The notes beneath the pieces are model-generated. The model saw only the letters and a program-made list of their open reading frames with translations. It made no database searches and was not told where the DNA came from. Made by a program: the position numbers and the translations under genes. Positions 21,828 through 29,769 of a DNA stretch of 39,020 bases are shown one piece after another; position 1 is the stretch's first letter, and every line of letters begins with the position of its first letter. The DNA lies in contig UQGR01000015.1 in NCBI GenBank assembly GCA_900540705.1, positions 1-39,020 on the forward strand, in the 5' to 3' direction. The DNA is from an uncultured Mollicutes bacterium. Lineage in GTDB: Bacteria; Bacillota_I; Bacilli_A; Acholeplasmatales; Anaeroplasmataceae.

Positions 21828-23660
21828 GTGGCAAAAAAGAATAATAAGCAGGATAAGCGAACTGCAAATATTCCCCAAGGAAAAGGGAGAAAACAGACCG
21901 ATACAAAGGAGAATAACATTTTAGTTTATAAGGATGGGATGACGGTCTCTGATGTAGCCTCTGGAATGGGGAAAACCAATGCTCAAATTATCATGAAGCT
22001 TATGCAAACCGGTATAGTGGCAAATCAGAATCAGGTGGTAGATAGAGAGACCATCGAGCTGGTGGCTATGGAGTTCGGCTTTGAACTTAAGGATGAGGTA
22101 ATTACAGATGCTACTAGGTTTGATGAGATTATTGTTGAGGATGATATTGACTCCTTAGAGACAAGACCACCTGTTGTAACGATTATGGGACATGTAGACC
22201 ATGGAAAGACGACTTTACTAGATACGATACGTTCCTCTAGAGTTGCAAGAGGAGAAGCAGGAGGAATTACACAGCATATTGGTGCCTACCAGGTTATCAA
22301 TAACGGCTTTCCTATTACCTTCATCGATACGCCAGGGCATGCTGCCTTCACTCAAATGAGGGCTAGAGGTGCTCAAATTACGGATATTGTAATTTTGGTT
22401 GTTGCGGCAGATGATGGAGTTATGCCTCAAACTGAGGAGGCTATCGCTCATGCTCAGGCAGCAGGCTGTCCAATCATCGTAGCTGTGAATAAGATGGATA
22501 AGGCGACAGCGAATCCAGACCGTGTGATGGAGGAACTTACGAAATTTAATCTTGTTCCTGAGGTTTGGGGAGGAGATACGATTTTTGTACCAATTTCTGC
22601 TCTAAAAGGAACAGGTGTGGATCAGCTTTTGGAAATGATTCAGCTAGTAGCTGAAATGAAGGATCTAAAAGCGAATCCAAAGCGTCTTGCGATGGGAACT
22701 GTTATTGAAGCTGAGCTAGATAAAGGACGTGGACCTATTGCTACTTTCCTAGTTCAAAATGGAACACTTAAGGTTGGAGATATTGTCGTATGTGGCGACA
22801 CATGGGGAAAAATAAGAACGATGGAGGATGACCGTCATACTAGATTTACCTCTGTTACTCCATCCGTTGCAGTTTCTGTAACTGGTCTTAACTCTGTTCC
22901 TCTTGCTGGAGATAAATTTATGGTTTTCAACGATGAGAAGAAGGCTAGAGATACCGCAGAGGCTCGGGCAAATCGTACCAAAAATGCAGATGCCTTAGCT
23001 CGCAAGGCAACCTCCTTAGAGGAATTATTCAAGCGCACTGATGCTGATACAACTAAGGAATTAAACCTTATTATAAAGGGAGATGTTCAAGGCTCTGTAG
23101 AAGCGTTGAAGGCTTCTTTAGAAAAAATAAATGTCGATGATTTGAAGGTCAATATCATTCGAGCAACCGTTGGAACCATCACAGATACTGATGTGTCTCT
23201 TGCTGAGGCTTCAAAGGCCATCATCATCGGCTTCAATGTCCGTCCTATGGCTCCTGTCAGAAATGAAGCAGCCACAAAAGGGGTAGAGATTCGTCTATAT
23301 AACATCATTTATAATGTTTTAAATGATATAGAAGCTGCCTTGAAGGGAATGCTAGATCCTGTATTTGAAGAGGTTGTGACAGGTCAGGCTGAGGTTCGAA
23401 ACCTATTTAAGCTATCTAAGGTTGGAACGATTGCTGGCTGCTATGTTACAGATGGTGTAATCGAAAGAAACTCCTTAGTACGTATATTGAGAGATGGCGT
23501 AGTTGTTTTTGAGGGAAAGATGGCATCCTTAAAGCGCTTTAAGGATGATGCTAAAGAAGTTCGTCAGGGCTTTGAATGTGGTATCACAATAGAGAATTTC
23601 AATGATATAAAGGAATATGATATTATTGAAGCTTCTGTGATGAGAGAGAAGGAAAGATAA
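21828..23660 (+). CDS. infB: translation initiation factor IF-2
   Basis: A 610-residue initiator-tRNA-binding GTPase. The start is GTG 21828, with AAGGTGAT before it. G motifs are intact: GHVDHGKTT (G1), GGITQHIGAY (G2), DTPGHAAF (G3), NKMDK (G4) and SALKGTG (G5). The N-terminal domain is short: about 60 residues precede the IF2_N-like helix GMTVSDVASGMGKTN, while many Bacilli carry more than 100 extra residues. Domains II-IV follow (KGDVQGSVEALKASL, then VRPMAPVR and the C-terminal EGKMASLKRFKDDAKEV). The stop overlaps rbfA by one base. Confidence 0.97.
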   Translation: MAKKNNKQDKRTANIPQGKGRKQTDTKENNILVYKDGMTVSDVASGMGKTNAQIIMKLMQTGIVANQNQVVDRETIELVAMEFGFELKDEVITDATRFDEIIVEDDIDSLETRPPVVTIMGHVDHGKTTLLDTIRSSRVARGEAGGITQHIGAYQVINNGFPITFIDTPGHAAFTQMRARGAQITDIVILVVAADDGVMPQTEEAIAHAQAAGCPIIVAVNKMDKATANPDRVMEELTKFNLVPEVWGGDTIFVPISALKGTGVDQLLEMIQLVAEMKDLKANPKRLAMGTVIEAELDKGRGPIATFLVQNGTLKVGDIVVCGDTWGKIRTMEDDRHTRFTSVTPSVAVSVTGLNSVPLAGDKFMVFNDEKKARDTAEARANRTKNADALARKATSLEELFKRTDADTTKELNLIIKGDVQGSVEALKASLEKINVDDLKVNIIRATVGTITDTDVSLAEASKAIIIGFNVRPMAPVRNEAATKGVEIRLYNIIYNVLNDIEAALKGMLDPVFEEVVTGQAEVRNLFKLSKVGTIAGCYVTDGVIERNSLVRILRDGVVVFEGKMASLKRFKDDAKEVRQGFECGITIENFNDIKEYDIIEASVMREKER

Positions 23661-24007
23661 TGGGATTATCTATACAAAGATTAGAATCCTTAGCCTTAAG
23701 AGAGCTATCCTTAATTTTGAGGAAGGATGTAAAAAATAACTATTTATCCAATATTACAGTCACAGAGGTTAGAATCACCAATGACCTGTCCTATATGACG
23801 ATTTACTACACCTTTTACCAGGGAAAAGTAGAAAATTATGAACAGGCTTTGAAGGACTGTAAAGGGTATTTACGAAGTGAGCTTGCAAAGCGTCTTAAAG
23901 CCAGAAAGATGCCTGAATTAATTTTTAAGCATGATGAAGCATTAGAATATGGAAATCATATCAATGATATTATAGCTAAGCTTAATATAAAGCATGACGA
24001 GGAATAA
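23660..24007 (+). CDS. rbfA: 30S ribosome-binding factor RbfA
   Basis: A 115-residue cold-shock and ribosome maturation protein. Family segments are RELSLILRKDVKN, VTEVRITNDLSYMTIYYTF and LRSELAKRLKARKMPELIFKH, plus the terminal HINDIIAKL. The TAATG junction with infB couples their translation. It is the last gene of the cluster in this window. Confidence 0.95.
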   Translation: MGLSIQRLESLALRELSLILRKDVKNNYLSNITVTEVRITNDLSYMTIYYTFYQGKVENYEQALKDCKGYLRSELAKRLKARKMPELIFKHDEALEYGNHINDIIAKLNIKHDEE

Positions 24008-24032
24008 AAAAAAGAATACAAAGAAGTATTCT
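24008..24032 (-). terminator. terminator of the minus-strand Tyr/Pro-rich gene
   Basis: Read on the minus strand, AGAATAC (from 24032) and GTATTCT (to ~24013) form a hairpin followed by eight T. On the plus strand no T-run follows, so it is mainly for the minus-strand transcript, although it also sits at the end of rbfA. Confidence 0.75.
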
Positions 24033-24261
24033 AATAAGGCATATAAGGATAAGGCTGATATGGGTATGGCATAGGCTGTACTGGATATACAGGATATTGA
24101 GGTGCCATTGGATAATAAGGAACATTATTATAATTGTTTTTGTTCGTGTTACTTGCGATATATCCAAATGGGAATCCCACAGCTGCCCCTACTAGAAGTG
24201 GTAATAACAGACCTCTGTTATCCTCACCACGGTAGTAATAATTTGGCTGATAATATTGCAT
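24031..24261 (-). CDS. small Tyr/Pro-rich protein with one hydrophobic segment
   Basis: A 76-residue protein. An N-terminal QYYQPNYYYRG stretch is followed by a hydrophobic segment (LLLPLLVGAAVGFPFGYIA, about residues 18-36), then NTNKNNYNN and a low-complexity tail in which YPxxP units repeat. The start codon has a perfect AAGGAGG site (minus strand, near 24268) and the gene ends at its own terminator, so it is real despite its position antisense to the core operon direction. The Tyr/Pro-rich tail recalls spore-coat or surface proteins of Bacillota; this is inference. A plus-strand frame over the same bases lacks a ribosome binding site. Confidence 0.75.
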   Translation of the reverse strand: MQYYQPNYYYRGEDNRGLLLPLLVGAAVGFPFGYIASNTNKNNYNNVPYYPMAPQYPVYPVQPMPYPYQPYPYMPY

Positions 24262-24284
24262 GCTCTACCTCCTTAGTATATTAT
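24256..24284 (+). promoter_or_regulatory. possible promoter of the Mrp-type ATPase gene
   Basis: TTGCAT (24256-24261), a 17-base spacer and TATTAT (24279-24284). It overlaps the translation start region of the divergent small gene, so the two may influence each other. Confidence 0.45.
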
Positions 24285-24318
24285 ATGTAGATAAAAAAAT
24301 ATTGTGAATGAGGGTGAA

Positions 24319-25146
24319 ATGATGTCTTGTAATCATAATTGTTCTAGCTGTTCTGCCAAGGATTGTGGAGATCGTACAGATGCTTCCTTACTTGCTCAAA
24401 CAGCCAAGGAGAATCAAATTAAAAAAATTATAGGAGTGGTCTCTGGTAAAGGTGGTGTAGGAAAATCCACAGTAACCTCCCTTTTAGCTATTGAGCTTGC
24501 CAAAAGAGGCTATAAGGTTGGAATTATGGATGCTGATATTACAGGTCCGTCTATTCCTAAGGCCTTTGGTATAACAAGTCAAATTGTTGGAAATGGTGAG
24601 CTGATGTTTCCTCAAATCTCCAAAAAGGGTGTGAAAATTATTTCTGTTAACCTTTTGATTGATGATCCTACAAAGCCTGTTTTATGGCGAGGGCCAGTCA
24701 TTGGGGGAGCAGTAAAGCAATTTTATACGGATGTTCTATGGGAGGATTTAGATTTCTTATTTGTAGATATGCCTCCTGGAACAGGAGATGTAGCTTTGAC
24801 AGTATTTCAATCTCTTCCTGTAGATGACGTGGTTATTGTTTCAACTCCACAGGATTTAGTATCTATGATTGTTGGTAAGGCTGTCAATATGTGTAAAATG
24901 ATGAAAATTCCTATGCTAGGCTTGGTGGAAAATATGAGTTATATGGAGTGTCCATGCTGTGGAGAGCATCTTCACCCATTTGGACCATCTAAGCTAGAGG
25001 AGGTTGCTGCTACCTATGGACTTACGGCCTTAGATCAAATGCCAATTCAGCCAGATACTGCCAATTTAGTCGATCAGGGCTTGGTGGAAGAGGCTGATTC
25101 CTCTGTACTAAAAAATACAGCTACTGCATTAGAAAAATTATTATAG
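24319..25146 (+). CDS. Mrp/NBP35-family P-loop ATPase (iron-sulfur carrier)
   Basis: A ~275-residue ATPase that assembles or carries Fe-S clusters. The deviant Walker A motif SGKGGVGKST lies near residue 45, followed by MDADITGPSIPKAFG and the VDMPPGTGDVALT stretch of the Mrp family. A Cys-rich N-terminus (SCNHNCSSCSAKDCG) and a C-terminal CPCCG motif, with ENMSYMEC just before it, give the cluster ligands. The start is ATG 24319 or ATG 24322, both fitting the GAGGGTGA site; an upstream GTG at 24304 is less likely. It is monocistronic and ends at a terminator. Confidence 0.92.
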   Translation: MMSCNHNCSSCSAKDCGDRTDASLLAQTAKENQIKKIIGVVSGKGGVGKSTVTSLLAIELAKRGYKVGIMDADITGPSIPKAFGITSQIVGNGELMFPQISKKGVKIISVNLLIDDPTKPVLWRGPVIGGAVKQFYTDVLWEDLDFLFVDMPPGTGDVALTVFQSLPVDDVVIVSTPQDLVSMIVGKAVNMCKMMKIPMLGLVENMSYMECPCCGEHLHPFGPSKLEEVAATYGLTALDQMPIQPDTANLVDQGLVEEADSSVLKNTATALEKLL

Positions 25147-25153
25147 GATGAAG

Positions 25154-25177
25154 GAAGGCATATCGCCTTCTTTTTTT
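25154..25177 (+). terminator. intrinsic terminator after the Mrp-type gene
   Basis: GAAGGC (25154-25159) and GCCTTC (25165-25170) with a five-base loop and seven T. It overlaps the 3' end of the convergent gene by two bases. Confidence 0.9.
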
Positions 25178-25472
25178 ATAGATTTTTAAAGTCCTTGATG
25201 ATAGCTTCAATGTTGCCAATCTTTTCTTTCAGCATATTTACAGCAGAATCTACACCAGATGTTGTAGAGACATCCTCTAAATTTTGAGCCTGAGCGCCAA
25301 CAGTTAGAATGGTTTGACCTAAAAGCTCATAAAAATTTCCTAAGGCGTTTTGTTCATCTGCGGTTAGACCCTCGCATAGTAAAATCCCAAGTATAAAGGC
25401 TAAAGTGGATAATTCATACGGATTTAAGGTTAAAAGAAGCACGCTAAGCTTACTTATGGGGTTTTTAGGCAT
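25176..25472 (-). CDS. conserved-looking small hypothetical protein
   Basis: A 98-residue protein. The minus-strand start at 25472 follows an AAGAGG site; an extension to 25514 in the same frame would add 14 basic residues that lie before the site and is rejected. It has a hydrophobic middle (NPYELSTLAFILGILLCEGL, about 15-34) followed by TADEQNALGNFYELLGQTIL, in which alternating hydrophobic residues suggest a helical pair. There is no signal peptide. I recall similar short proteins in other Bacillota, without a known role. Transcription is convergent with the Mrp-type gene. Confidence 0.6.
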   Translation of the reverse strand: MPKNPISKLSVLLLTLNPYELSTLAFILGILLCEGLTADEQNALGNFYELLGQTILTVGAQAQNLEDVSTTSGVDSAVNMLKEKIGNIEAIIKDFKNL

Positions 25473-25550
25473 AGAAAACCTCTTTTTTCTTAAAAAAAAT
25501 TTATGTTTTGGCAATGATTCTAATGAAGGAAGAAAGAAAGGGCTGAGAAA

Positions 25551-26183
25551 ATGAAAAAAATAATACTTGTGATTTTATCCTTCGTTAGTATAATGATATG
25601 TTTTATGGTAGAGGTTTATGCAGGGGAAGACACCTATGAAACCTATAATGAAATTATGATGATTCAAGGGAAGCTTTTAAGAAACTTTACGGATAGTGAG
25701 CTAGAAATCTACTATAAAGAGGTAAGAAAACCAACCTTTTGGGGTGTAAATGTACACACAGCATATAAGAATGTTGAGGCAACCTATATTTCCTCTACTC
25801 TTTACAATGTGGAAAATAGAGGAAATACGGATGTCTCTTATGAGTTAGATATTGTCGTTGAAACGAATAAAAAAACTAGCTGGAAGGTTACAGGTGATTT
25901 GAGCGGATCTGCCAAGGGGGCTATTAAGAGCTTTAAAACGGATTTAGCAGCCAAGGCAGGAGTGGACTATACGTATTCGTCAAGTGAGTCTAGAAAGGAA
26001 ACCCAAAAGCTAAAGCTAACGGTGGAAAAGGGGAGCCGGGCGATTGTATACTTGATGGGAAGTGCACGTATAACAAATGGAGTATGTGCATGCTACATGT
26101 TCTTTATTCCTGTGGCCTGTTGTGGGTTTGAGTATTTTACCCTAGTGAACCAATATCCTAGAATGGAGAAAAGAAAAATATGA
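25551..26183 (+). CDS. secreted beta-rich protein, first gene of an ABC operon
   Basis: A 210-residue exported protein. Residues 1-24 form a signal peptide (KK, a hydrophobic core, cleavage likely after VYA-G). The mature part has Ser/Thr-rich strand-like segments between residues 60 and 165 (for example NVENRGNTDVSYELDIVVET and SSSESRKETQKLKLTVEKGS) and a hydrophobic, Cys-rich stretch near 175-195 (CACYMFFIPVACCGF). This pattern of long amphipathic strands brings aerolysin-type pore-forming proteins to mind, but I cannot show homology. ATGA overlap with the next gene implies a joint function. Confidence 0.65.
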   Translation: MKKIILVILSFVSIMICFMVEVYAGEDTYETYNEIMMIQGKLLRNFTDSELEIYYKEVRKPTFWGVNVHTAYKNVEATYISSTLYNVENRGNTDVSYELDIVVETNKKTSWKVTGDLSGSAKGAIKSFKTDLAAKAGVDYTYSSSESRKETQKLKLTVEKGSRAIVYLMGSARITNGVCACYMFFIPVACCGFEYFTLVNQYPRMEKRKI

Positions 26184-27055
26184 AAAAGGTGATATTGCTT
26201 CTTAGCCTCTTCATGCTGGGGATTTTACTAGCCATAATCATTTTAAGTATAAATCGAATTTCTATAGAGACCGTTAAATATTACTCTGTACGCAGAAGCT
26301 ACTCTTATCAGTACCAAGAGAATAAGAAAATGTGTTTAGAGCTTTACAGCAATCAACAGGATAGCAGCATTGAGTTTCCCGATAAGAATTCCTATAGCTT
26401 AAAGCATAATTCTAGTACATACCTTCTTCAAAATATTGAGATTAAAAGTGGTCATACTATGCAATATGAAAAGAATCAAATTCATAAAATTTTTCTATAT
26501 GCTGATTTAATCAAGCCAACCTTAGACCATTTTATTCTGAATGATTTTAGCTTACTCATCCAAAATGAAACCTTCACTTTAGAGCTGCCTATCGGCTTCC
26601 TAGCTATCTACCAAGAGCATATCCCAAAGCTACAATTTCAAGAGCTTTTTGGACATTATAGCTATATAGAAGATGAGCTGCATCTAGTGGGGATTACAAT
26701 ATTACTTCCAAACGTTAGGAAATCCTTACAGGATCTTAGAATTGGAGCTGGAGAGGGAGCATTAGAATTTATCGAAGAAGATACGCTCTATGATAGTGAG
26801 CTTCCCTATTCAACCCTAAAGCATAAGATAGTAAAAGATACCTTAAAGCAAGAGTCACATATGCTATCTGCAAAGAAGGGGTACTACTTTATCCCTATTT
26901 CTTATGAAACCTTGATTCTAATCTCTCAAGGGGCCATCCTCCTTATCCTAGATAATCAGATCTATTGTATAGAAGAGTTTTGTTTTTTGGCAAATGATAT
27001 TTTATTAAGCGATTATGTAGCTTTAAAGCAAGAAGGAAAAATTATCTATGCTTAA
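26180..27055 (+). CDS. membrane-anchored extracytoplasmic protein of unknown function
   Basis: A 291-residue protein with one N-terminal hydrophobic anchor (about residues 3-25, LLLSLFMLGILLAIIILSI) followed by a soluble extracellular domain rich in Tyr, Ile and Leu with strand-like patterns. No lipobox or catalytic motif is visible. It overlaps the upstream secreted-protein gene by 4 bases and the downstream ABC ATPase by 8 bases. This layout suggests an accessory component of the exporter or an immunity/receptor partner; that is inference. Confidence 0.65.
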   Translation: MKKVILLLSLFMLGILLAIIILSINRISIETVKYYSVRRSYSYQYQENKKMCLELYSNQQDSSIEFPDKNSYSLKHNSSTYLLQNIEIKSGHTMQYEKNQIHKIFLYADLIKPTLDHFILNDFSLLIQNETFTLELPIGFLAIYQEHIPKLQFQELFGHYSYIEDELHLVGITILLPNVRKSLQDLRIGAGEGALEFIEEDTLYDSELPYSTLKHKIVKDTLKQESHMLSAKKGYYFIPISYETLILISQGAILLILDNQIYCIEEFCFLANDILLSDYVALKQEGKIIYA

Positions 27056-27632
27056 GCTTCAGGAAATAAAAAAGCTATATTCTAGTCATTCGGGAATTAC
27101 AAAGGTGAGTCTTACTCTTTTTCCTGGAAAGTTGTATCTATTTTTAGGAAAAAATGGCAGTGGTAAGTCTACGACCATAAAGCTCATCTCTCAAATTATT
27201 TTTCATCACCCTAAGGATGGTATAATGGAAAATACATTTCAAAAGGTCATCTATTTACCAGATAAGAGAAGCTATCCTAAGCTATTAAAAACAAAGACCT
27301 TTTTGCAATACTATTTAGGAAGCGAGTCTTCCATCAAGGCAATAGAAACGGCGATGGAGGAATATCAATTGCCAAATAAACCCATTGGAGCATTGTCAAA
27401 GGGGATGCTTCAAAAGCTTGGGATTCTACAGGCAATCTTAAGTCAGGGTGATTTATATTTGCTTGATGAACCTACAGATGGATTGGATCAAGATTCCATT
27501 AAAAGACTAAAGCTCAGCTTAACTCAAATGCTAGAGTCTGGAAAAACAATCGTCATCAGCACTCATAGTCGGCAGCTGTTTAAGGAGCTTAAGCCAATCT
27601 ACATAACCTTTAAGGATGGAATCTGTGAATGA
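27048..27632 (+). CDS. ABC transporter ATP-binding protein
   Basis: A 194-residue, short ABC ATPase. Walker A is LGKNGSGKSTTIKLISQ; the Q-loop region is shortened; the signature appears as ALSKGMLQKLGILQ (LSKGM rather than LSGGQ, as in drug/peptide exporter subfamilies); Walker B LYLLDEPTDGLDQDS; and the switch His in ISTHSRQ. It overlaps the membrane-anchored protein upstream and the permease downstream (ATGA), so all four genes form one transcriptional unit. Confidence 0.92.
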   Translation: MLKLQEIKKLYSSHSGITKVSLTLFPGKLYLFLGKNGSGKSTTIKLISQIIFHHPKDGIMENTFQKVIYLPDKRSYPKLLKTKTFLQYYLGSESSIKAIETAMEEYQLPNKPIGALSKGMLQKLGILQAILSQGDLYLLDEPTDGLDQDSIKRLKLSLTQMLESGKTIVISTHSRQLFKELKPIYITFKDGICE

Positions 27633-28351
27633 AAATGATTCAAAGCCTAGCCTTATATCTATCCTTTCATATTCATAAGATTTCCTGTTTGGTCTTTCTT
27701 TTTATTTTAGGAATTTGGAGTTTATCCTTAATTTTAAATACAGGATTTCCGATTGAGGCCTCTGAATATTATCTTCATCCAGAAAGCTACTATGTTTCCT
27801 ATTTTAAGCAATCCTTATTTTTGATGGAGATTTTAAATGCGGCAATGGTATCTTTCCTAGTAGGAGCAGAGGTGCATAGCATGTCCTTATTTGACCCTAT
27901 GTTTGTACCCAGCATGGGACGAGCAAGAGTTGTCATAACAAAGCTCTTGGCAAATTTGTTCATTCTCATAGGAATGGTTACTTTTGAGATATTACTCCTT
28001 TACTTGGTGGCTGTAGCCATATTTCCTTCCTATAGAATTCCAGCAACCGCAGCTCAGTTGGTTGGAATCTGCATATTACCCCTACTGGCTTTGTTGCTAT
28101 TGGGAGAACTACTATCCTTACTGATAAATTCTTATTTTATTCCAGTATTAATCTTTATTATGCATTTATTTTTAAATATCCTTTCAAAACAGGAGAATGT
28201 AAAAGTCCTTCAAACGTTTCTTATATCTGTCTTTATAAATGCTAATGGGGAGGCAGAACTTCAGGGGAATATCTATATCTTTGGTAGCATATGCTTACTA
28301 TTAGGAATAGGAAATTTACTGTTGTTCCAAAAAAAGGATATTTGTTGTTAA
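27629..28351 (+). CDS. ABC transporter permease
   Basis: A 240-residue membrane protein with about six hydrophobic segments: near 16-35 (CLVFLFILGIWSLSLIL), around 75, two around 105-135 and near 145-170, and a final one near 222-235. It is a typical ABC-2-like permease without recognisable substrate motifs. ATGA overlap with the ATPase gene gives balanced synthesis. It ends the operon, 7 bases before the promoter of the infC operon. Confidence 0.8.
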   Translation: MKMIQSLALYLSFHIHKISCLVFLFILGIWSLSLILNTGFPIEASEYYLHPESYYVSYFKQSLFLMEILNAAMVSFLVGAEVHSMSLFDPMFVPSMGRARVVITKLLANLFILIGMVTFEILLLYLVAVAIFPSYRIPATAAQLVGICILPLLALLLLGELLSLLINSYFIPVLIFIMHLFLNILSKQENVKVLQTFLISVFINANGEAELQGNIYIFGSICLLLGIGNLLLFQKKDICC

Positions 28352-28357
28352 AAAAGA

Positions 28358-28386
28358 TTGACAATTGTTATCTTTGGTGGTATTAT
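28358..28386 (+). promoter_or_regulatory. promoter of infC-rpmI-rplT
   Basis: A consensus TTGACA (28358-28363), exactly 17 bases, and TATTAT (28381-28386). The transcript should start near 28393, which leaves a leader of about 150 bases. Confidence 0.88.
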
Positions 28387-28392
28387 ACTAAA

Positions 28393-28530
28393 GGAAAATA
28401 AATATGTGGAAAGAAGAAACTCCCGTTTCTCGCCTGATTGATTGAGTTGGTAGGCAAAAAGTCACTTGAAAATAGATGTTATGACAAGAGTACGGGGCGT
28501 TTTTGCGTCCCGTTTATTTTTTACTACACA
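28393..28530 (+). ncRNA. L20-type (infC-rpmI-rplT) leader with attenuator
   Basis: The leader between the promoter and infC ends in a terminator hairpin: ACGGGGCG (28492-28499) pairs with CGTCCCGT (28506-28513), followed by a T-rich tract. Upstream bases can form alternative stems. In Bacilli this position is held by the L20 leader, in which ribosomal protein L20 represses its own operon. I infer the same here from position and attenuator; the L20-binding mimic was not verified. Confidence 0.75.
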
Positions 28531-28544
28531 TGGAGGTGAAAGGT

Positions 28545-29075
28545 ATTAATAAGCAGAAAAAGGGAGCAGAGGATATTGTTAATGAACAAATTCGCTGCAA
28601 GGAAATGCTAGTAATTACAGATAAGGGAGAGAAGCTAGGTGTATTACCTCGTGTAAAGGCCTTAGCAGAGGCAGAAAAACGTGGTCTAGATCTAGTTTTA
28701 GTTTCACCAGATGCCAATCCCCCTGTAGCAAAAATGATGGATTATTCTCGTTTCCGTTTTGAACAGCAGAAGAAGCTGAAGGAAATGAGAAAGAATCAAA
28801 AGGTTGTCGTTGTTCAGGAAATTCAGCTATCTCCTACAATTGAGAAGCATGATTTTGAGACAAAGGCAAGAAAGGCTAAATCCATTCTTGAAAAAGGAAA
28901 TAAGGTGAAGATTTCCTTACGATTCTTTGGTCGTATGATTGTTCATCAGGATTTAGGAAAAGAGGTTATTGAGCGCTTTGTTCAAAGCCTAGCAGAGGTT
29001 TCTACACTGGAGTCACCAATTCGTCTAGATGGTAGAACATTATTCGCAGTAGTTGCGCCAAAAACAAAGGATTAA
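28545..29075 (+). CDS. infC: translation initiation factor IF-3 (AUU start)
   Basis: A 176-residue initiation factor with N-terminal (VNEQIRCKEMLVITDKGEKL) and C-terminal (SPTIEKHDFETKARKAKSIL, then KVKISLRFFGRMIVHQ) domains. The start is assigned to ATT 28545: GGAGGTG (28532-28538) lies 6 bases before it and the protein then has the usual length. An in-frame ATG at 28530 overlaps that site and has none of its own. A non-AUG start is the known self-control device of infC, since IF-3 itself rejects such codons. Confidence 0.93.
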   Translation: MNKQKKGAEDIVNEQIRCKEMLVITDKGEKLGVLPRVKALAEAEKRGLDLVLVSPDANPPVAKMMDYSRFRFEQQKKLKEMRKNQKVVVVQEIQLSPTIEKHDFETKARKAKSILEKGNKVKISLRFFGRMIVHQDLGKEVIERFVQSLAEVSTLESPIRLDGRTLFAVVAPKTKD

Positions 29076-29089
29076 GGAGTGTAAAGAAG

Positions 29090-29290
29090 ATGCCAAAACA
29101 AAAAACACATAGTGGTTTAAAGAAGAGAATAAAAGTTTCTGCAACTGGAAAAATTAAACGTGGTCATGCTTATACAGGACATTTAAAGGTAAATAAGACG
29201 CATAAGCAAAACAAGCAATTATCAAAGAGTGGTTTAGTTCACGAGAGTGATGTAAAACGTATTAAACCATTAATTTCTAATTTATTATAG
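29090..29290 (+). CDS. rpmI: 50S ribosomal protein L35
   Basis: A 66-residue basic ribosomal protein: PKQKTHSGLKKRIKVSATGK, RGHAYTGHLKVNKT and a final KRIKPLISNLL, which are L35 features. It lies between infC (14-base gap) and rplT (15-base gap), each with a clear ribosome binding site. Confidence 0.96.
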   Translation: MPKQKTHSGLKKRIKVSATGKIKRGHAYTGHLKVNKTHKQNKQLSKSGLVHESDVKRIKPLISNLL

Positions 29291-29305
29291 TAGGAGGTCA
29301 AGAGA

Positions 29306-29728
29306 ATGCCAAGAGTTAAGGGTGGATATACCACAAGAAGAAGACGTAAGGCCGTATTAAAGCTTGCTAAGGGCTATTATGGTTCTAAACATACATTATA
29401 TAAAACTGCTCACGAGCAGGTTATGCGTTCTTTAGCATACGCATATCGTGATAGAAAGGCTAGGAAAAGAGACTTCCGTAAGCTTTGGATTAGCCGTATT
29501 AACGCTGCTTGTCAGCTAAATGGAATGAAATATTCAAGATTTATCAATGGTTTATCTAAGGCCAACATTGCAATTAATAGAAAGATGCTTGCTGAAATGG
29601 CAGTTAATGATCCAGAAGGCTTTGCAAATTTATGCGAATTAGCAAATAAGGCTCTATCTAAAAAGGTAAAGGCAGAAAAACAGGAAAATGTTGTTGTTTT
29701 AAAGCCACTTCCTAAAAAAGCTAAGTAA
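29306..29728 (+). CDS. rplT: 50S ribosomal protein L20 with extended C-terminus
   Basis: A 140-residue 23S rRNA-binding assembly protein. The conserved core is complete: PRVKGGYTTRRRRKAVLKLA, then YAYRDRKARKRDFRKLWISR and the terminal LAEMAVNDPEGFANLCELA. Usual L20 is ~118 residues; the last ~20 residues here (VKAEKQENVVVLKPLPKKAK) are an extra basic tail. It is also the probable repressor of its operon through the leader at 28393-28530. The start has TAGGAGG upstream. Confidence 0.95.
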   Translation: MPRVKGGYTTRRRRKAVLKLAKGYYGSKHTLYKTAHEQVMRSLAYAYRDRKARKRDFRKLWISRINAACQLNGMKYSRFINGLSKANIAINRKMLAEMAVNDPEGFANLCELANKALSKKVKAEKQENVVVLKPLPKKAK

Positions 29729-29739
29729 GAGCACAAGAG

Positions 29740-29762
29740 GAACACGAAAGTGTTCTTTTTTT
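29740..29762 (+). terminator. terminator of infC-rpmI-rplT
   Basis: GAACAC (29740-29745), GAAA tetraloop, GTGTTC (29750-29755), then seven T. Confidence 0.92.
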
Positions 29763-29769
29763 GTTATTA

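Noticed and set aside
21678..21878. 66-residue minus-strand frame across ylxQ/infB
   Set aside because: Antisense to conserved genes with correct starts.
24102..24290. 62-residue plus-strand frame over the Tyr/Pro-rich gene
   Set aside because: No Shine-Dalgarno; the minus-strand gene has a perfect AAGGAGG and its own terminator.
28530..28544. ATG 28530 as infC start
   Set aside because: It lies upstream of, and overlaps, the GGAGGTG site, so it cannot use it; ATT 28545 is correctly spaced.
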